Below are positions 8,715-16,554 of a stretch of DNA of 64,000 nucleotides, piece by piece (positions within the stretch are counted from its first letter, which is position 1; every line of letters starts with the position of its first letter). The notes under the pieces were generated by a model. It was not told where the DNA came from and ran no database searches. It saw nothing but the letters and a program-made list of their open reading frames with translations. This stretch comes from Bradyrhizobium nivariense (GTDB taxonomy: Bacteria; Pseudomonadota; Alphaproteobacteria; Rhizobiales; Xanthobacteraceae), in assembly GCF_029846715.1 (NCBI RefSeq), contig NZ_JARVWW010000020.1, forward strand, positions 78,156 to 142,155, read 5' to 3'. Made by a program: the position numbers and the translations under genes.

Positions 8715-8796
8715 CGTTCGCCCGGCCTCGCAATTTTTCCGTTGCTGATGTCGATCCGGCGCCGGCTGGATCGTCATCCCAATAGCGAGCTGATTT

Positions 8797-8815
8797 CGCG
8801 GCCGAACCGGCCGCG
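8797..8815 (+). terminator. Short GC stem-loop after the five-gene operon
   Basis: CGCGGCCG and CGGCCGCG pair perfectly around an AAC loop, about 80 bp after the AprI-like gene and just before the DGPF gene. No T-run follows, so termination is only a possibility. Confidence 0.3.
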
Positions 8816-8838
8816 TCTCGCCTCAACAGGAGTTTTGC

Positions 8839-9246
8839 ATGCGCTTCATGTACATCGTTACTTCCCCGAAGCCCCTGGCAGGGCCGTCCCCGGCGCTGGC
8901 GGAGGCGATGCAAAGGATCTCCGAACGGGAGATCAAGGCCGGCCGGATGCTCGACAATGGCGGCCTGATGCCGCTTGCGACCGGCGCGCGGGTGTATGTC
9001 GCGGACGGCGAGCTCAGCGTCATCGACGGCCCGTTCGTGGAGGCCAAGGAGGTGATCGGCGGCTATGCCATTTTCGAATTGCGCGACAAGGACGAGGCCC
9101 TGGCGATGGCCAAGGAATTCATGCAGTTGCACCTCGACCACATGCCCGGCTGGGAAGGCACCTGCGAATTACGGGCATTCGCCACGCCGGGTATGGACGT
9201 GGCCTGTGAGGTCAACGCGCGTGCAGGGGTAGCCGCCCACGCCTGA
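8839..9246 (+). CDS. YCII/DGPF-domain protein, partner of the ECF42-type sigma factor
   Basis: This is a 135-residue member of the DGPF (YCII-related) family. It shows the name-giving motif in VIDGPFVEAKEVIGGYAIFEL and the N-terminal strand MRFMYIVTSPKP. AGGAG precedes the ATG. The family has a ferredoxin-like fold; its biochemical role is unclear. Genes of this family regularly lie next to ECF42 sigma factors, and here the sigma gene follows after 31 bp. The C-terminus beyond about residue 112 (FATPGMDVACEVNARAG) is a short, less typical tail. Confidence 0.88.
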   Translation: MRFMYIVTSPKPLAGPSPALAEAMQRISEREIKAGRMLDNGGLMPLATGARVYVADGELSVIDGPFVEAKEVIGGYAIFELRDKDEALAMAKEFMQLHLDHMPGWEGTCELRAFATPGMDVACEVNARAGVAAHA

Positions 9247-9277
9247 TGGACAGCACCGCTCGTCTCTTTCGGCGGCG

Positions 9278-10552
9278 ATGACGGCCGCCGACACCGACAT
9301 CGATCGCGTCATCCGCGCCACTTGGCGCGTCGTGCAGCCGCGGCTGATCGCCACGCTGTCGCGGATGCTGCGCGACGTGCCGCTGGCGGAAGAGCTGACC
9401 CAGGACGCGCTGGTTGCGGCGCTGGAATCCTGGCCCATCATCGGCGTGCCCGAAAATCCCGGCGCCTGGCTCATGACGATCGCCAGGCGCCGCACTTTGG
9501 ATCATCTGCGCCGCGGCAAGATGCTCGCGGACAAGCACGACATGCTGGCGCGGGACATGTTGCAGGAGCAGGCGGCCGTGCCGGATTTCGATGCCGCGCT
9601 CGACGACGACATCGGCGACGAATTGTTGCGGCTGATCTTCACGGCCTGTCATCCGATCCTGTCACGCGAGGCCCGCGCGGCGCTGGCGCTGCGCATGATC
9701 TGCGGCTTGACCACATCAGAAATCGCGCGCGCCTATCTCGTGCCGGAAGCAACCGTCTCCCAGCGCATCGTCCGTGCCAAACGGACCCTGTCAGGATCCG
9801 GCCTCGCCTATGAGACGCCGAGCGGCGAAGCGTTGTCAGAGCGTCTCGCCTCGGTGCTGGAGGTCGTCTATCTGATCTTCAACGAGGGCTACCTCGCGGC
9901 GCGGGGAGAGGAATGGTTGCGGCCGCAGCTCTGCGACGAGGCGTTGCGCATGGGCCGGGTGCTCGTCGGTCTGGCGCCGGACGAGCCGGAAGTTCACGGC
10001 CTCATCGCCCTGATGGACCTGAATGCTTCGCGTGCGCATGCGCGCACCGATGCGAATGGTGATCCCATTCTGCTGATGGACCAGGATCGCACGCTCTGGG
10101 ATCAATTGCAGATCCGTCGTGGCCTGCGGTCGCTCGACCGTGCCGGCGAGCTCGGCGGCGCGAAAGGATTTTACGCGCTTCAGGCCGCCATCGCGGCGCA
10201 TCACGCCACGGCGGAGTCGGTCGCAAACACCGATTGGGGGAGCATCGCGCAGCTTTACGCCGAATTGGCGCGGCTGTTGCGCTCGCCGGTCATCGAGCTC
10301 AATCGCGCGGTCGCGGTCGGGATGGCCGAGGGATCGCAAGCCGGGCTTGACGTGCTGGACGAAATCGCCGGCGAGCCGGCGCTTGCGGCCTATCACCATC
10401 TGCCGGCGGTTCGTGGTGACTTCCTGCAAAAGCTCGGGCGCTTCGCAGAGGCGCGGCGGGCTTTCGAAGCCGCCGCGCATCTCGCCACCAACGGACGTGA
10501 ACGCGCGCTGATGGAACGCCGTGCCGCGGCCCTACGCGGGGAGCGTCTCTAA
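9278..10552 (+). CDS. ECF42-type RNA polymerase sigma factor with large C-terminal extension
   Basis: The first 170 residues hold sigma region 2 (LAEELTQDALVAALESWP, NPGAWLMTIARRRTLDHLRR) and region 4 (ICGLTTSEIARAYLVPEATVSQRIVRAKRTL). A helical extension of about 240 residues follows (VLEVVYLIFNEGYLAARGE, ELNRAVAVGMAEG, then TPR-like helices). This architecture and the adjacent DGPF gene identify the ECF42 group. In that group the extension is needed for activity and there is no classical anti-sigma factor; none is encoded nearby. Target promoters are unknown. The gene ends in a 4-bp overlap with the convergent lysozyme-like gene. Confidence 0.9.
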   Translation: MTAADTDIDRVIRATWRVVQPRLIATLSRMLRDVPLAEELTQDALVAALESWPIIGVPENPGAWLMTIARRRTLDHLRRGKMLADKHDMLARDMLQEQAAVPDFDAALDDDIGDELLRLIFTACHPILSREARAALALRMICGLTTSEIARAYLVPEATVSQRIVRAKRTLSGSGLAYETPSGEALSERLASVLEVVYLIFNEGYLAARGEEWLRPQLCDEALRMGRVLVGLAPDEPEVHGLIALMDLNASRAHARTDANGDPILLMDQDRTLWDQLQIRRGLRSLDRAGELGGAKGFYALQAAIAAHHATAESVANTDWGSIAQLYAELARLLRSPVIELNRAVAVGMAEGSQAGLDVLDEIAGEPALAAYHHLPAVRGDFLQKLGRFAEARRAFEAAAHLATNGRERALMERRAAALRGERL

Positions 10553-11937
10553 GTCGTCGGCTTCGGCGGCGGCGCGGTGCCCTGCGCCCACTTCTCCAGC
10601 TTGCCGAGCACGCCCCAGGCCGTGAGCGCGAGGGAGATCGGCATCGCGAACTGGCCGAGGCCCGGCACGGCGGACACGATCGTCCCGAGCAATCCGGCAA
10701 GACCGCCCGCGTTGGGGCTCGCCGTCACCGAAGTGAGCAGCGCCGTGATCAGCGAGCCGCCGATGCCGAGCGCGGTCTTCTTGCCGTCAAGCAGCTTGCC
10801 GAGGGTGTCGCCGAGCGCGCCATTGACCTGGCCGAGGACGGGCTTGCCGTCCTTGCTGAGCAAAGTGCTGAGCAGGTCGACGACCTGCTTCAACTGATCG
10901 ACGGGGGCGGGGCTGGTCGGGGTGACTGGTCCCGGCATGGGGGCTGTCTTGTTGACGAGGGAAAAGAGCCGTTCGAACAGGCTGATCGGATCGCTGGTGG
11001 CAGGCAGCGTGTTGCCCAATGTCGTGGTTCCCGGCGTCACACCGCCGACCGGCGGACGCAACAATTGCGCGAGGTCCTCCAGCCGCTTCATGATCTGGGA
11101 TGCATCGCCGGTCGGTCTGGTGGGCCCCGACTGCGCCGCGCGCGTGAGGGCGGCTACTGTGGCGCCGTCGAGAAGTCCGGTATCCCTCAGGCCGCTCTGC
11201 TGCTGAAACTGCGAGACTGCGGCCCTGGTCTTCGCTCCGCTGATGCCGTCCTCGGCCAGCGGCGGATTGGCGCCGAGCTTGTTGAGCGCCTGCTGCATGA
11301 GAACGATCGTCGACGCCGCGTCGTCCTCCGGTTCGGAGCGGGTCGCGAATTGCGGGCTGCCGTCGAGGGTGATCGAGGAATCGAGCGACATCATCGCATG
11401 CAGGATCACCGCGGTGCCGAGCTGGGAATCGACGTGGTTCTGGTCGAACACATGATCGCGGACGAATTTGCCGGCCCTTGCCTCGGGCGGGCCATACAGC
11501 GTCGAACCGCCATAGAGATAGGGCGAATTGCAGCCCTTGGCGTGATAGCCGAAGCCGTTGAACGCTTCGAGCCGAAACAGAATCCGTGCAATCCCCCAAT
11601 CGTGAGCGCCGACGAAATTTTCGATTCTGAAAGCGTCCACGGCGCCGTCCACGAACGTGGCAAACGGACCGCGCCCTTTCGGAACGACGGTCGTCACGCG
11701 ATGAAGCGTTTCGCCGTTGCCGAGATAGGTGTCAAAATCGAAATTGGACTCGCGGTAGTGACAGAGGGCGGCGAAATACCAGGGGACGCCGGTCGACCGC
11801 TCGATCTGCTGATAGGTCGCCTTGCCGTTGATGGCCTTGCGTGCGACCGCGTTCGCGTCGGAGAGGCGTGAAGGCCGGATCTCGAGATTGGCCCAATTCC
11901 GCTCGTATTCGTTTTTCAGATTTTCGAATGAGACCAT
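10549..11937 (-). CDS. Lysozyme-like protein with peptidoglycan-binding domain
   Basis: The start at MVSFENLKNEYERNW is chosen because GGGAG lies 6 bases upstream. Residues 25-175 resemble a lysozyme-like hydrolase domain (STGVPWYFAALCHYRESNFDF, AFNGFGYHAKG, SPYLYGGSTLYGPP); the Glu in HYRESN is a candidate catalytic acid. Residues 205-265 form a PG_binding_1 domain (MQQALNKLGANPPLAEDGISG, AVSQFQQQSGL). The rest is proline/glycine-rich, with a hydrophobic C-terminal segment (GGLAGLLGTIVSAVPGLGQF) that could anchor in the membrane. There is no signal peptide, so export would need another route. Phage lysins share this layout, but no phage genes are nearby. Confidence 0.65.
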   Translation of the reverse strand: MVSFENLKNEYERNWANLEIRPSRLSDANAVARKAINGKATYQQIERSTGVPWYFAALCHYRESNFDFDTYLGNGETLHRVTTVVPKGRGPFATFVDGAVDAFRIENFVGAHDWGIARILFRLEAFNGFGYHAKGCNSPYLYGGSTLYGPPEARAGKFVRDHVFDQNHVDSQLGTAVILHAMMSLDSSITLDGSPQFATRSEPEDDAASTIVLMQQALNKLGANPPLAEDGISGAKTRAAVSQFQQQSGLRDTGLLDGATVAALTRAAQSGPTRPTGDASQIMKRLEDLAQLLRPPVGGVTPGTTTLGNTLPATSDPISLFERLFSLVNKTAPMPGPVTPTSPAPVDQLKQVVDLLSTLLSKDGKPVLGQVNGALGDTLGKLLDGKKTALGIGGSLITALLTSVTASPNAGGLAGLLGTIVSAVPGLGQFAMPISLALTAWGVLGKLEKWAQGTAPPPKPTT

Positions 11938-12201
11938 TTTCCGCTCCCGCAATTGATGAATTATCGCAACTCCGTGTCAGTCAAGGTGAACCAGGTGCCG
12001 TGATCAGGACGTGACGCCAGCGTGATCTCCCGCAAATCTGGCAGGCCACCGGCACGTCGCGTGTGAACTGGGTTACAGCCTTGGCGGGAAAATGGGCGGC
12101 AGGACCGGGATCGGGGCGACCGCCCGCGAGGGAACCGGCGGGGCTGTTCCTCCGTTAGCGACGCGAGGCAGTCCGGCAAGGAGCCCTGCAAGGAGCCCTG
12201 T

Positions 12202-12576
12202 ATGGCCAAGCGCGTCCTCGCGATCGGCATCGAGCCCGGCAGTGCCGACTACAGCGCATTCCCGCAACTGACGCCGGACCTCGTGCGCGGCTATATCGAG
12301 GCGCAGCTCTTGCGTTTGCGCGATCTCGGCTACGAGGTCACGAGCTGCCTGATCGATCTCGACGCCGCAGCGGAGGCCGCCGTCACGGCCGCGCTGCGCG
12401 ACGAGCGCTTCGACTGCGTCGTGATCGGCGCGGGCCTGCGCGAACCGAAGGAGCGCCTGTTGCTGTTCGAGAAGGTGCTCAACCTCGTCCACCGCCTGGC
12501 GCCTGACGCCGCGATCTGCTTCAACACCACGCCCGCCGACACCGCCGAGGCCGTGCAGCGCTGGGTCGATGCTTGA
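12202..12576 (+). CDS. Conserved hypothetical protein, 124 aa
   Basis: I do not recognise a named family. The protein alternates strands and helices in a Rossmann-like or receiver-like pattern: MAKRVLAIGIEPG, GYEVTSCLIDLDAA, RFDCVVIGAGLREP, PDAAICFNTTPADT. The glycine-containing loop IGAGLRE could bind a nucleotide or just be a turn. It has no signal peptide or membrane helix, so it is probably cytoplasmic. It stands alone, with about 260 bp before it holding no evident gene. Codon use matches the neighbours. Confidence 0.7.
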   Translation: MAKRVLAIGIEPGSADYSAFPQLTPDLVRGYIEAQLLRLRDLGYEVTSCLIDLDAAAEAAVTAALRDERFDCVVIGAGLREPKERLLLFEKVLNLVHRLAPDAAICFNTTPADTAEAVQRWVDA

Positions 12577-12740
12577 TGGAGCTGACCGGCGCGTGCATCG
12601 CACGCAGCGCGGTTTGAGCCGTCTTCGCGCTGCGCTTCCGACGCCATCGCGGAGCGTCGCGAGTTGCGGCGTCGGCAATTTGTCTGGTCCGAATCCTGTT
12701 CCGGCGCTATGACTGGCTCCACCACAGGGAGGGCGAGAGC

Positions 12741-13061
12741 ATGCTTCGAGGTCTTCGTATTGGACGTCTTGGAATGGCGGCGTGTCTGGCGGTCGCGATC
12801 GCGGCCCCGGTGCATGAGGCGGTGGCGCAGGACGCGATTGGCGGTGCCATCCTCGGCGGCGTCGGTGGAGCGATCGTGGGTGGCGCCATCGGCGGTGGCC
12901 GCGGCGCCGCCATCGGCGCTGTCGTCGGTGCCGGCACGGGCGCCGCGATCGCCTCTGAGGGCGAACGCCGCCGCTCCGGCTACTACGCCTATCAGCGCGG
13001 CTGCTACATGCAGCGCCGGGACGGCTCCTACGTCCCGGTCGACCCGCGATACTGCTACTGA
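12741..13061 (+). CDS. Glycine-zipper envelope protein
   Basis: A signal peptide (LGMAACLAVAIAAPVHEAVA, cleaved before QDAIGG) precedes a glycine-zipper stretch of repeated small-residue spacing (GGAILGGVGGAIVGGAIGG, then GAAIGAVVGAGTGAAI). Such segments form membrane-associated helical hairpins in bacterial envelope proteins. The tail YYAYQRGCYMQRRDGSYVPV carries two cysteines and many tyrosines and ends in CY. The total is 106 residues. Function unknown, possibly outer-membrane or periplasmic. It is monocistronic, and the RadC gene converges on it. Confidence 0.8.
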   Translation: MLRGLRIGRLGMAACLAVAIAAPVHEAVAQDAIGGAILGGVGGAIVGGAIGGGRGAAIGAVVGAGTGAAIASEGERRRSGYYAYQRGCYMQRRDGSYVPVDPRYCY

Positions 13062-13122
13062 GCGATCGGCCCTATCGCGTTTGACGTGGCATCTCTGTCG
13101 TGCGTTGAAAGGCCATGCTTTC

Positions 13123-13836
13123 CTAGATCAGCCGCATCCCGCGCAGGCTCGCATGTCCGCTCTTGCCGACGATGATGTGGTCATGCACGGCAATCCCGAG
13201 CGGCTTGGCGATGTCGATGATCGCTTTGGTCATCTGGATGTCGGCCTGTGACGGCGAGGGATCGCCGGAGGGGTGGTTGTGCACCAGGATCAGCGCGGTC
13301 GCCGATAGCTCAAGCGCGCGCTTGATCACCTCGCGCGGATAGACCGGGGTGTGGTCGACGGTGCCGGTCTGCTGCACCTCGTCGGCGATGAGCTGGTTGC
13401 GCTTGTCGAGGAACAGCAGGCGAAACTGCTCCTTGTCGGCAAACGCCATGCTGGTGCGGCAATAGTCGATCACCTCGTTCCAGGACGACAGCGCGTTGCG
13501 GCTGTTGACCTCGCCCTTGGCGACGCGGTGCGCCGCCGCTGCGATCAGCTTGAGCTGGTGGATCGCGGGCTCGCCCACGCCGTCGACCTCGCGCAGGCGC
13601 GCCACCGGGGCATGGACGACTTCGGCGAATGAGCCGAAAGTCTTGATCAGTGTCTTCGCCAGCGGCTTTGTGTCGCGTCGGGGCAGTGCCGGAAACAATG
13701 CCATCTCCAGCAGCTCGTAGTCGCTGAGCGCGTCCGCGCCGGCGCTGTAGAAGCGCTCGCGCAGCCGTTCACGATGGCCGAGATAGTGCGGCGCTTCCTC
13801 AGGCTTGCTCTTGTCGTGGTCGGTCTTGGCGGGCAT
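13123..13836 (-). CDS. radC: RadC family JAB/MPN-domain protein
   Basis: This is a 237-residue RadC-like protein. The start at MPAKTDHDKSK removes an upstream extension that overlaps the EamA gene. The N-terminal half has helix-hairpin-helix features (SDYELLEMALF, LREVDGVGEPAIHQLKLIAAA). The C-terminal half is the MPN metalloprotease-like fold with the full metal motif HNHPSGDPSPSQAD. The family was once linked to DNA repair, but that role is disputed and the true activity is unclear. RadC-like genes also occur on mobile elements, but this one sits among housekeeping genes and has no such flanks. Confidence 0.9.
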   Translation of the reverse strand: MPAKTDHDKSKPEEAPHYLGHRERLRERFYSAGADALSDYELLEMALFPALPRRDTKPLAKTLIKTFGSFAEVVHAPVARLREVDGVGEPAIHQLKLIAAAAHRVAKGEVNSRNALSSWNEVIDYCRTSMAFADKEQFRLLFLDKRNQLIADEVQQTGTVDHTPVYPREVIKRALELSATALILVHNHPSGDPSPSQADIQMTKAIIDIAKPLGIAVHDHIIVGKSGHASLRGMRLI

Positions 13837-13924
13837 CGGCCGCCAGCATTGCCGCGGGGCGCTGCTTTTGCAACCGTCAATTGCGGTTGCGGCGGTCCCG
13901 GCAACTGGCCCGGAAGATGGTGAC

Positions 13925-14869
13925 TCAGCCTGCCGGCCTCTTGGCGCTGTGCGCCGGCGGGGGCACCGTAACCGCCACCACGCCGACGAGAATAAGCGCC
14001 ATGCCGGCAAGGCTGGACCAGGTGAAGTGCTCGCCGAGCCATACGGTGCCGAGCGCCACGGCAAAGCCTGCGCGCAGGTAGCTCCCGCTGGTTGTGCCGA
14101 GCGGGCCGAGCGTGTGGATCAGCCGGAAATAGATCACCATCGCCAGGGCCGTACAGATGACCGCGAGCGCGATGACCGCTGCGATCGCGCTCGCGGGCGG
14201 TGGCGGGAGTGTCCAGGGCCGTTCGATGGCGGCGGCCGTGGGGACCATCAGCGCTGCGGCGCAGCTCATGGCTCCGGCCGCGGTGACGATTGCGGGCAGG
14301 CCCGAGAAGCGCTGTCCCCATATCGGCGCGAGCGCGTAGCAGAGGCTTGCGCACAGCACCGCGGCCTGGGCCAGCGGAGCGGCGGTGCCGATTCCCGAGA
14401 GTGCATCGGCCCCCATGGTCACGATAACGCCCGCGAGGCCGAGCGCGACGCCGATGAATTTCCTGCCGCTGATCGCTCGCCGCCCGCGTCCGGTCATCAC
14501 CGCAATCGCGAGCACGAACATCGGCGGGGTCGCATTGAGCACGCCGGCGAGACCGCTTGCGATATGCATCTCGCCCCAGCTGATCAGAGTGAACGGCAGC
14601 GCGCTTTGCAGCAGCCCTTGCACGAAGAAGGCCGCCCACACCGATCCTCGGCCGGGAAGGGCGTGTTCCTGCGCGCGAGCGATCGCGACCAGGAGAATGG
14701 CCGCGATCGTCACACGCACGGCAACCATCGTGAAGGGCGGGATCGTCGGGACCGCGACCTTGATCAGCGTGAACGAGCTGCCCCAGATCAGCGAGAGCAG
14801 CAGCAGAAGCCCGATTTCGAGCGCGAGAGTGGTTTGTCCTGACGTCGTGTGTTGTGCCTGCGTGCTCAT
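13925..14869 (-). CDS. EamA-family (DMT superfamily) exporter
   Basis: This is a 314-residue inner-membrane protein with about ten helices arranged as two EamA repeats. The first begins LALEIGLLLLLSLIWGSSFTLIKVAV, the second starts around residue 165 with AVLCASLCYALAPIWGQRFSG and ends in WLGEHFTWSSLAGMALILVGVVAV. EamA transporters export amino acids, metabolites or drugs. GGAGCAG lies just before the ATG. It is upstream of radC on the same strand with about 90 bp between them. The substrate cannot be predicted. Confidence 0.88.
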   Translation of the reverse strand: MSTQAQHTTSGQTTLALEIGLLLLLSLIWGSSFTLIKVAVPTIPPFTMVAVRVTIAAILLVAIARAQEHALPGRGSVWAAFFVQGLLQSALPFTLISWGEMHIASGLAGVLNATPPMFVLAIAVMTGRGRRAISGRKFIGVALGLAGVIVTMGADALSGIGTAAPLAQAAVLCASLCYALAPIWGQRFSGLPAIVTAAGAMSCAAALMVPTAAAIERPWTLPPPPASAIAAVIALAVICTALAMVIYFRLIHTLGPLGTTSGSYLRAGFAVALGTVWLGEHFTWSSLAGMALILVGVVAVTVPPPAHSAKRPAG

Positions 14870-15001
14870 GCGAATCTGCTCCGGGATGGACCGGGACCAT
14901 GGTCCGGAGCGGCGGCGCAGGCTGGCTGAATTCGGACCTCATCGCCCGACCGAGTCCGATTTCGGCTACTCGGTGAGCCGCGTGGACATTATTCTCCCGC
15001 C

Positions 15002-15598
15002 ATGGCGACAGGCTCGGCGCATCGGCAAACGTTACCACCGCATCTCGACTGGGACACCTGCGACCGTGCGCGCCTCGCGCGTGCCCGCGCTTTCGACGGC
15101 CTGTTCTTTTCCGGCGTTCGCTCGACGCGCATCTATTGCCGGCCGGTCTGTCCGGTTCGCCCTGCACACTCGGAGAACGTCACCTTCTATGCAACCGCCG
15201 CTGCCGCGGAGCGGGCCGGCTTTCGCCCGTGTCTCCGTTGCCGGCCCGAAACGGCGCCGGGATCTCCGGCCTGGATGGGAACGGCCACCACCGTGGCGCG
15301 CGGGATGCGCCTGATCAATGACGGTTTTCTGGATCGCGCCACTGCCGCGGAGCTCGCAGAAGCACTCGGAGTCGGACCTCGCCATCTCCTGCGCCTGTTC
15401 ATGCGCCATGCCGGCGCGAGCCCGAGCGAGATCGCGGCGACACGCCGCGTGCAAGAAGCCAAGCGCTTGATAGACCAGACCGGTATGCCCCTGGCGGAGA
15501 TCGCCTTCGCGGCGGGGTTCGGCAGCATTCGCCGGTTTAACGACGCCTTTGCCGCGACCTATAAGCGGCCGCCCTCGTCATTCCGCCGTCCGCGATAG
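15002..15598 (+). CDS. adaA: AdaA-like methylphosphotriester sensor with AraC-type HTH
   Basis: Residues 15-85 are an Ada-type zinc domain. Its four cysteines are visible in RIYCRPVCPVRP and FRPCLRCRPE; the first accepts a methyl group from DNA phosphotriesters and turns the protein into an activator. Residues 95-195 form an AraC-type double helix-turn-helix (AAELAEALGVGPRHLLRLF, LAEIAFAAGFGSIRRFNDAF). At 198 residues it resembles the stand-alone AdaA of Bacillus. The C-terminal AlkA-like glycosylase domain found in many proteobacterial fusions is missing, and no frameshifted remnant lies in the 15 bp before the next gene. Role: adaptive response to alkylating agents. Confidence 0.87.
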   Translation: MATGSAHRQTLPPHLDWDTCDRARLARARAFDGLFFSGVRSTRIYCRPVCPVRPAHSENVTFYATAAAAERAGFRPCLRCRPETAPGSPAWMGTATTVARGMRLINDGFLDRATAAELAEALGVGPRHLLRLFMRHAGASPSEIAATRRVQEAKRLIDQTGMPLAEIAFAAGFGSIRRFNDAFAATYKRPPSSFRRPR

Positions 15599-15612
15599 CG
15601 GTGTCGAAGCAA

Positions 15613-16434
15613 TCACCCGATCTGCTTCTCGCCGTGCCGCTCCGACAGCGTGAAGATCTCGACGCCGGTGTCGGTGACGCCGACGGAATGCTCGAATTGC
15701 GCCGACAGCGAGCGGTCGCGGGTCACCGCGGTCCAGCCGTCGGACAGGATCTTCACGTGCGGCTTGCCGAGATTGATCATCGGTTCGATGGTGAAGAACA
15801 TGCCGGGCTTGAGCTGCACGCCCTCGCCGGGGCGGCCGATATGGATGATGTTCGGCTCGTCGTGGAACATGCGGCCGAGGCCATGGCCGCAGAAATCGCG
15901 CACGACGCTCATGGCCTGCGGCTCGACGAAGCTCTGGATGGCGTGGCCGATGTCGCCGGTGGTGGCGCCGGGCTTCACCGCGGCGATGCCGCGCATCATC
16001 GCTTCATACGTCACCTCGATGAGGCGCTCGGCCTTGCGTGCGATCGGGCCGACCGCATACATCCGGCTGGAATCGCCGTACCAGCCGTCGACGATGAAGG
16101 TGACGTCGATGTTGACGATGTCGCCCTCTTTCAGCGGACGGTCGCCGGGCATGCCGTGGCAGACCACGTGGTTGAGCGAGGTGCAGGTCGAATAGCGATA
16201 GCCGCGATACATCAGCGTCGCCGGATAGGCATTGTGGCTGAAGGCGAAGTCGCGGACGAACTGGTCGATGCGCTCGGTCGGAACGCCGGGCCCGACGATG
16301 TCGGTGAGCTCGTCGAGGCACTTCGCCACCAGCGCTCCCGCCTTGCGCATGCCGGCAAAGGCGCTCGGCCCATGCAGCTTGATTTGTCCGGTCTTGCGCA
16401 GGGAGGTATCGGAGGCTTCGACGTAGCTCATCAT
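15613..16434 (-). CDS. map: Type I methionine aminopeptidase
   Basis: This enzyme removes the initiator methionine from nascent proteins. The 273-residue protein has the pita-bread fold signatures. Metal ligands are Asp in INIDVTFIVDGWYGDSS, His in GHGLGRMFHDEPNI, and Glu in FFTIEPMIN and near HSVGVTDTG. The HVVCHGMPGDRPL segment carries the substrate-pocket histidine. It lacks the N-terminal zinc-finger extension of eukaryotic forms. ATG codons at 16434 and 16431 are both possible starts. It converges on adaA with 14 bp between the genes. Housekeeping, cytoplasmic. Confidence 0.95.
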   Translation of the reverse strand: MMSYVEASDTSLRKTGQIKLHGPSAFAGMRKAGALVAKCLDELTDIVGPGVPTERIDQFVRDFAFSHNAYPATLMYRGYRYSTCTSLNHVVCHGMPGDRPLKEGDIVNIDVTFIVDGWYGDSSRMYAVGPIARKAERLIEVTYEAMMRGIAAVKPGATTGDIGHAIQSFVEPQAMSVVRDFCGHGLGRMFHDEPNIIHIGRPGEGVQLKPGMFFTIEPMINLGKPHVKILSDGWTAVTRDRSLSAQFEHSVGVTDTGVEIFTLSERHGEKQIG

Positions 16435-16554
16435 ACGGTCTTTACGGGCTCGGGCTGATCTCGATGTCGGCGGAAAGGCTTGATTTCGAGCCCTAATTTA
16501 ATGATCGCGGGCCTTCATGCAAGCCAAAGCCTGCCATGCGTCCGCGAGCGGGGC

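Noticed and set aside
10549..11937. Lysozyme-like gene as prophage remnant
   Set aside because: No holin, capsid, tail or integrase gene nearby, and the composition matches the surrounding chromosome.
13123..13836. RadC as sign of a mobile island
   Set aside because: No integrase, transposase or attachment repeat nearby; codon use and neighbours are ordinary.
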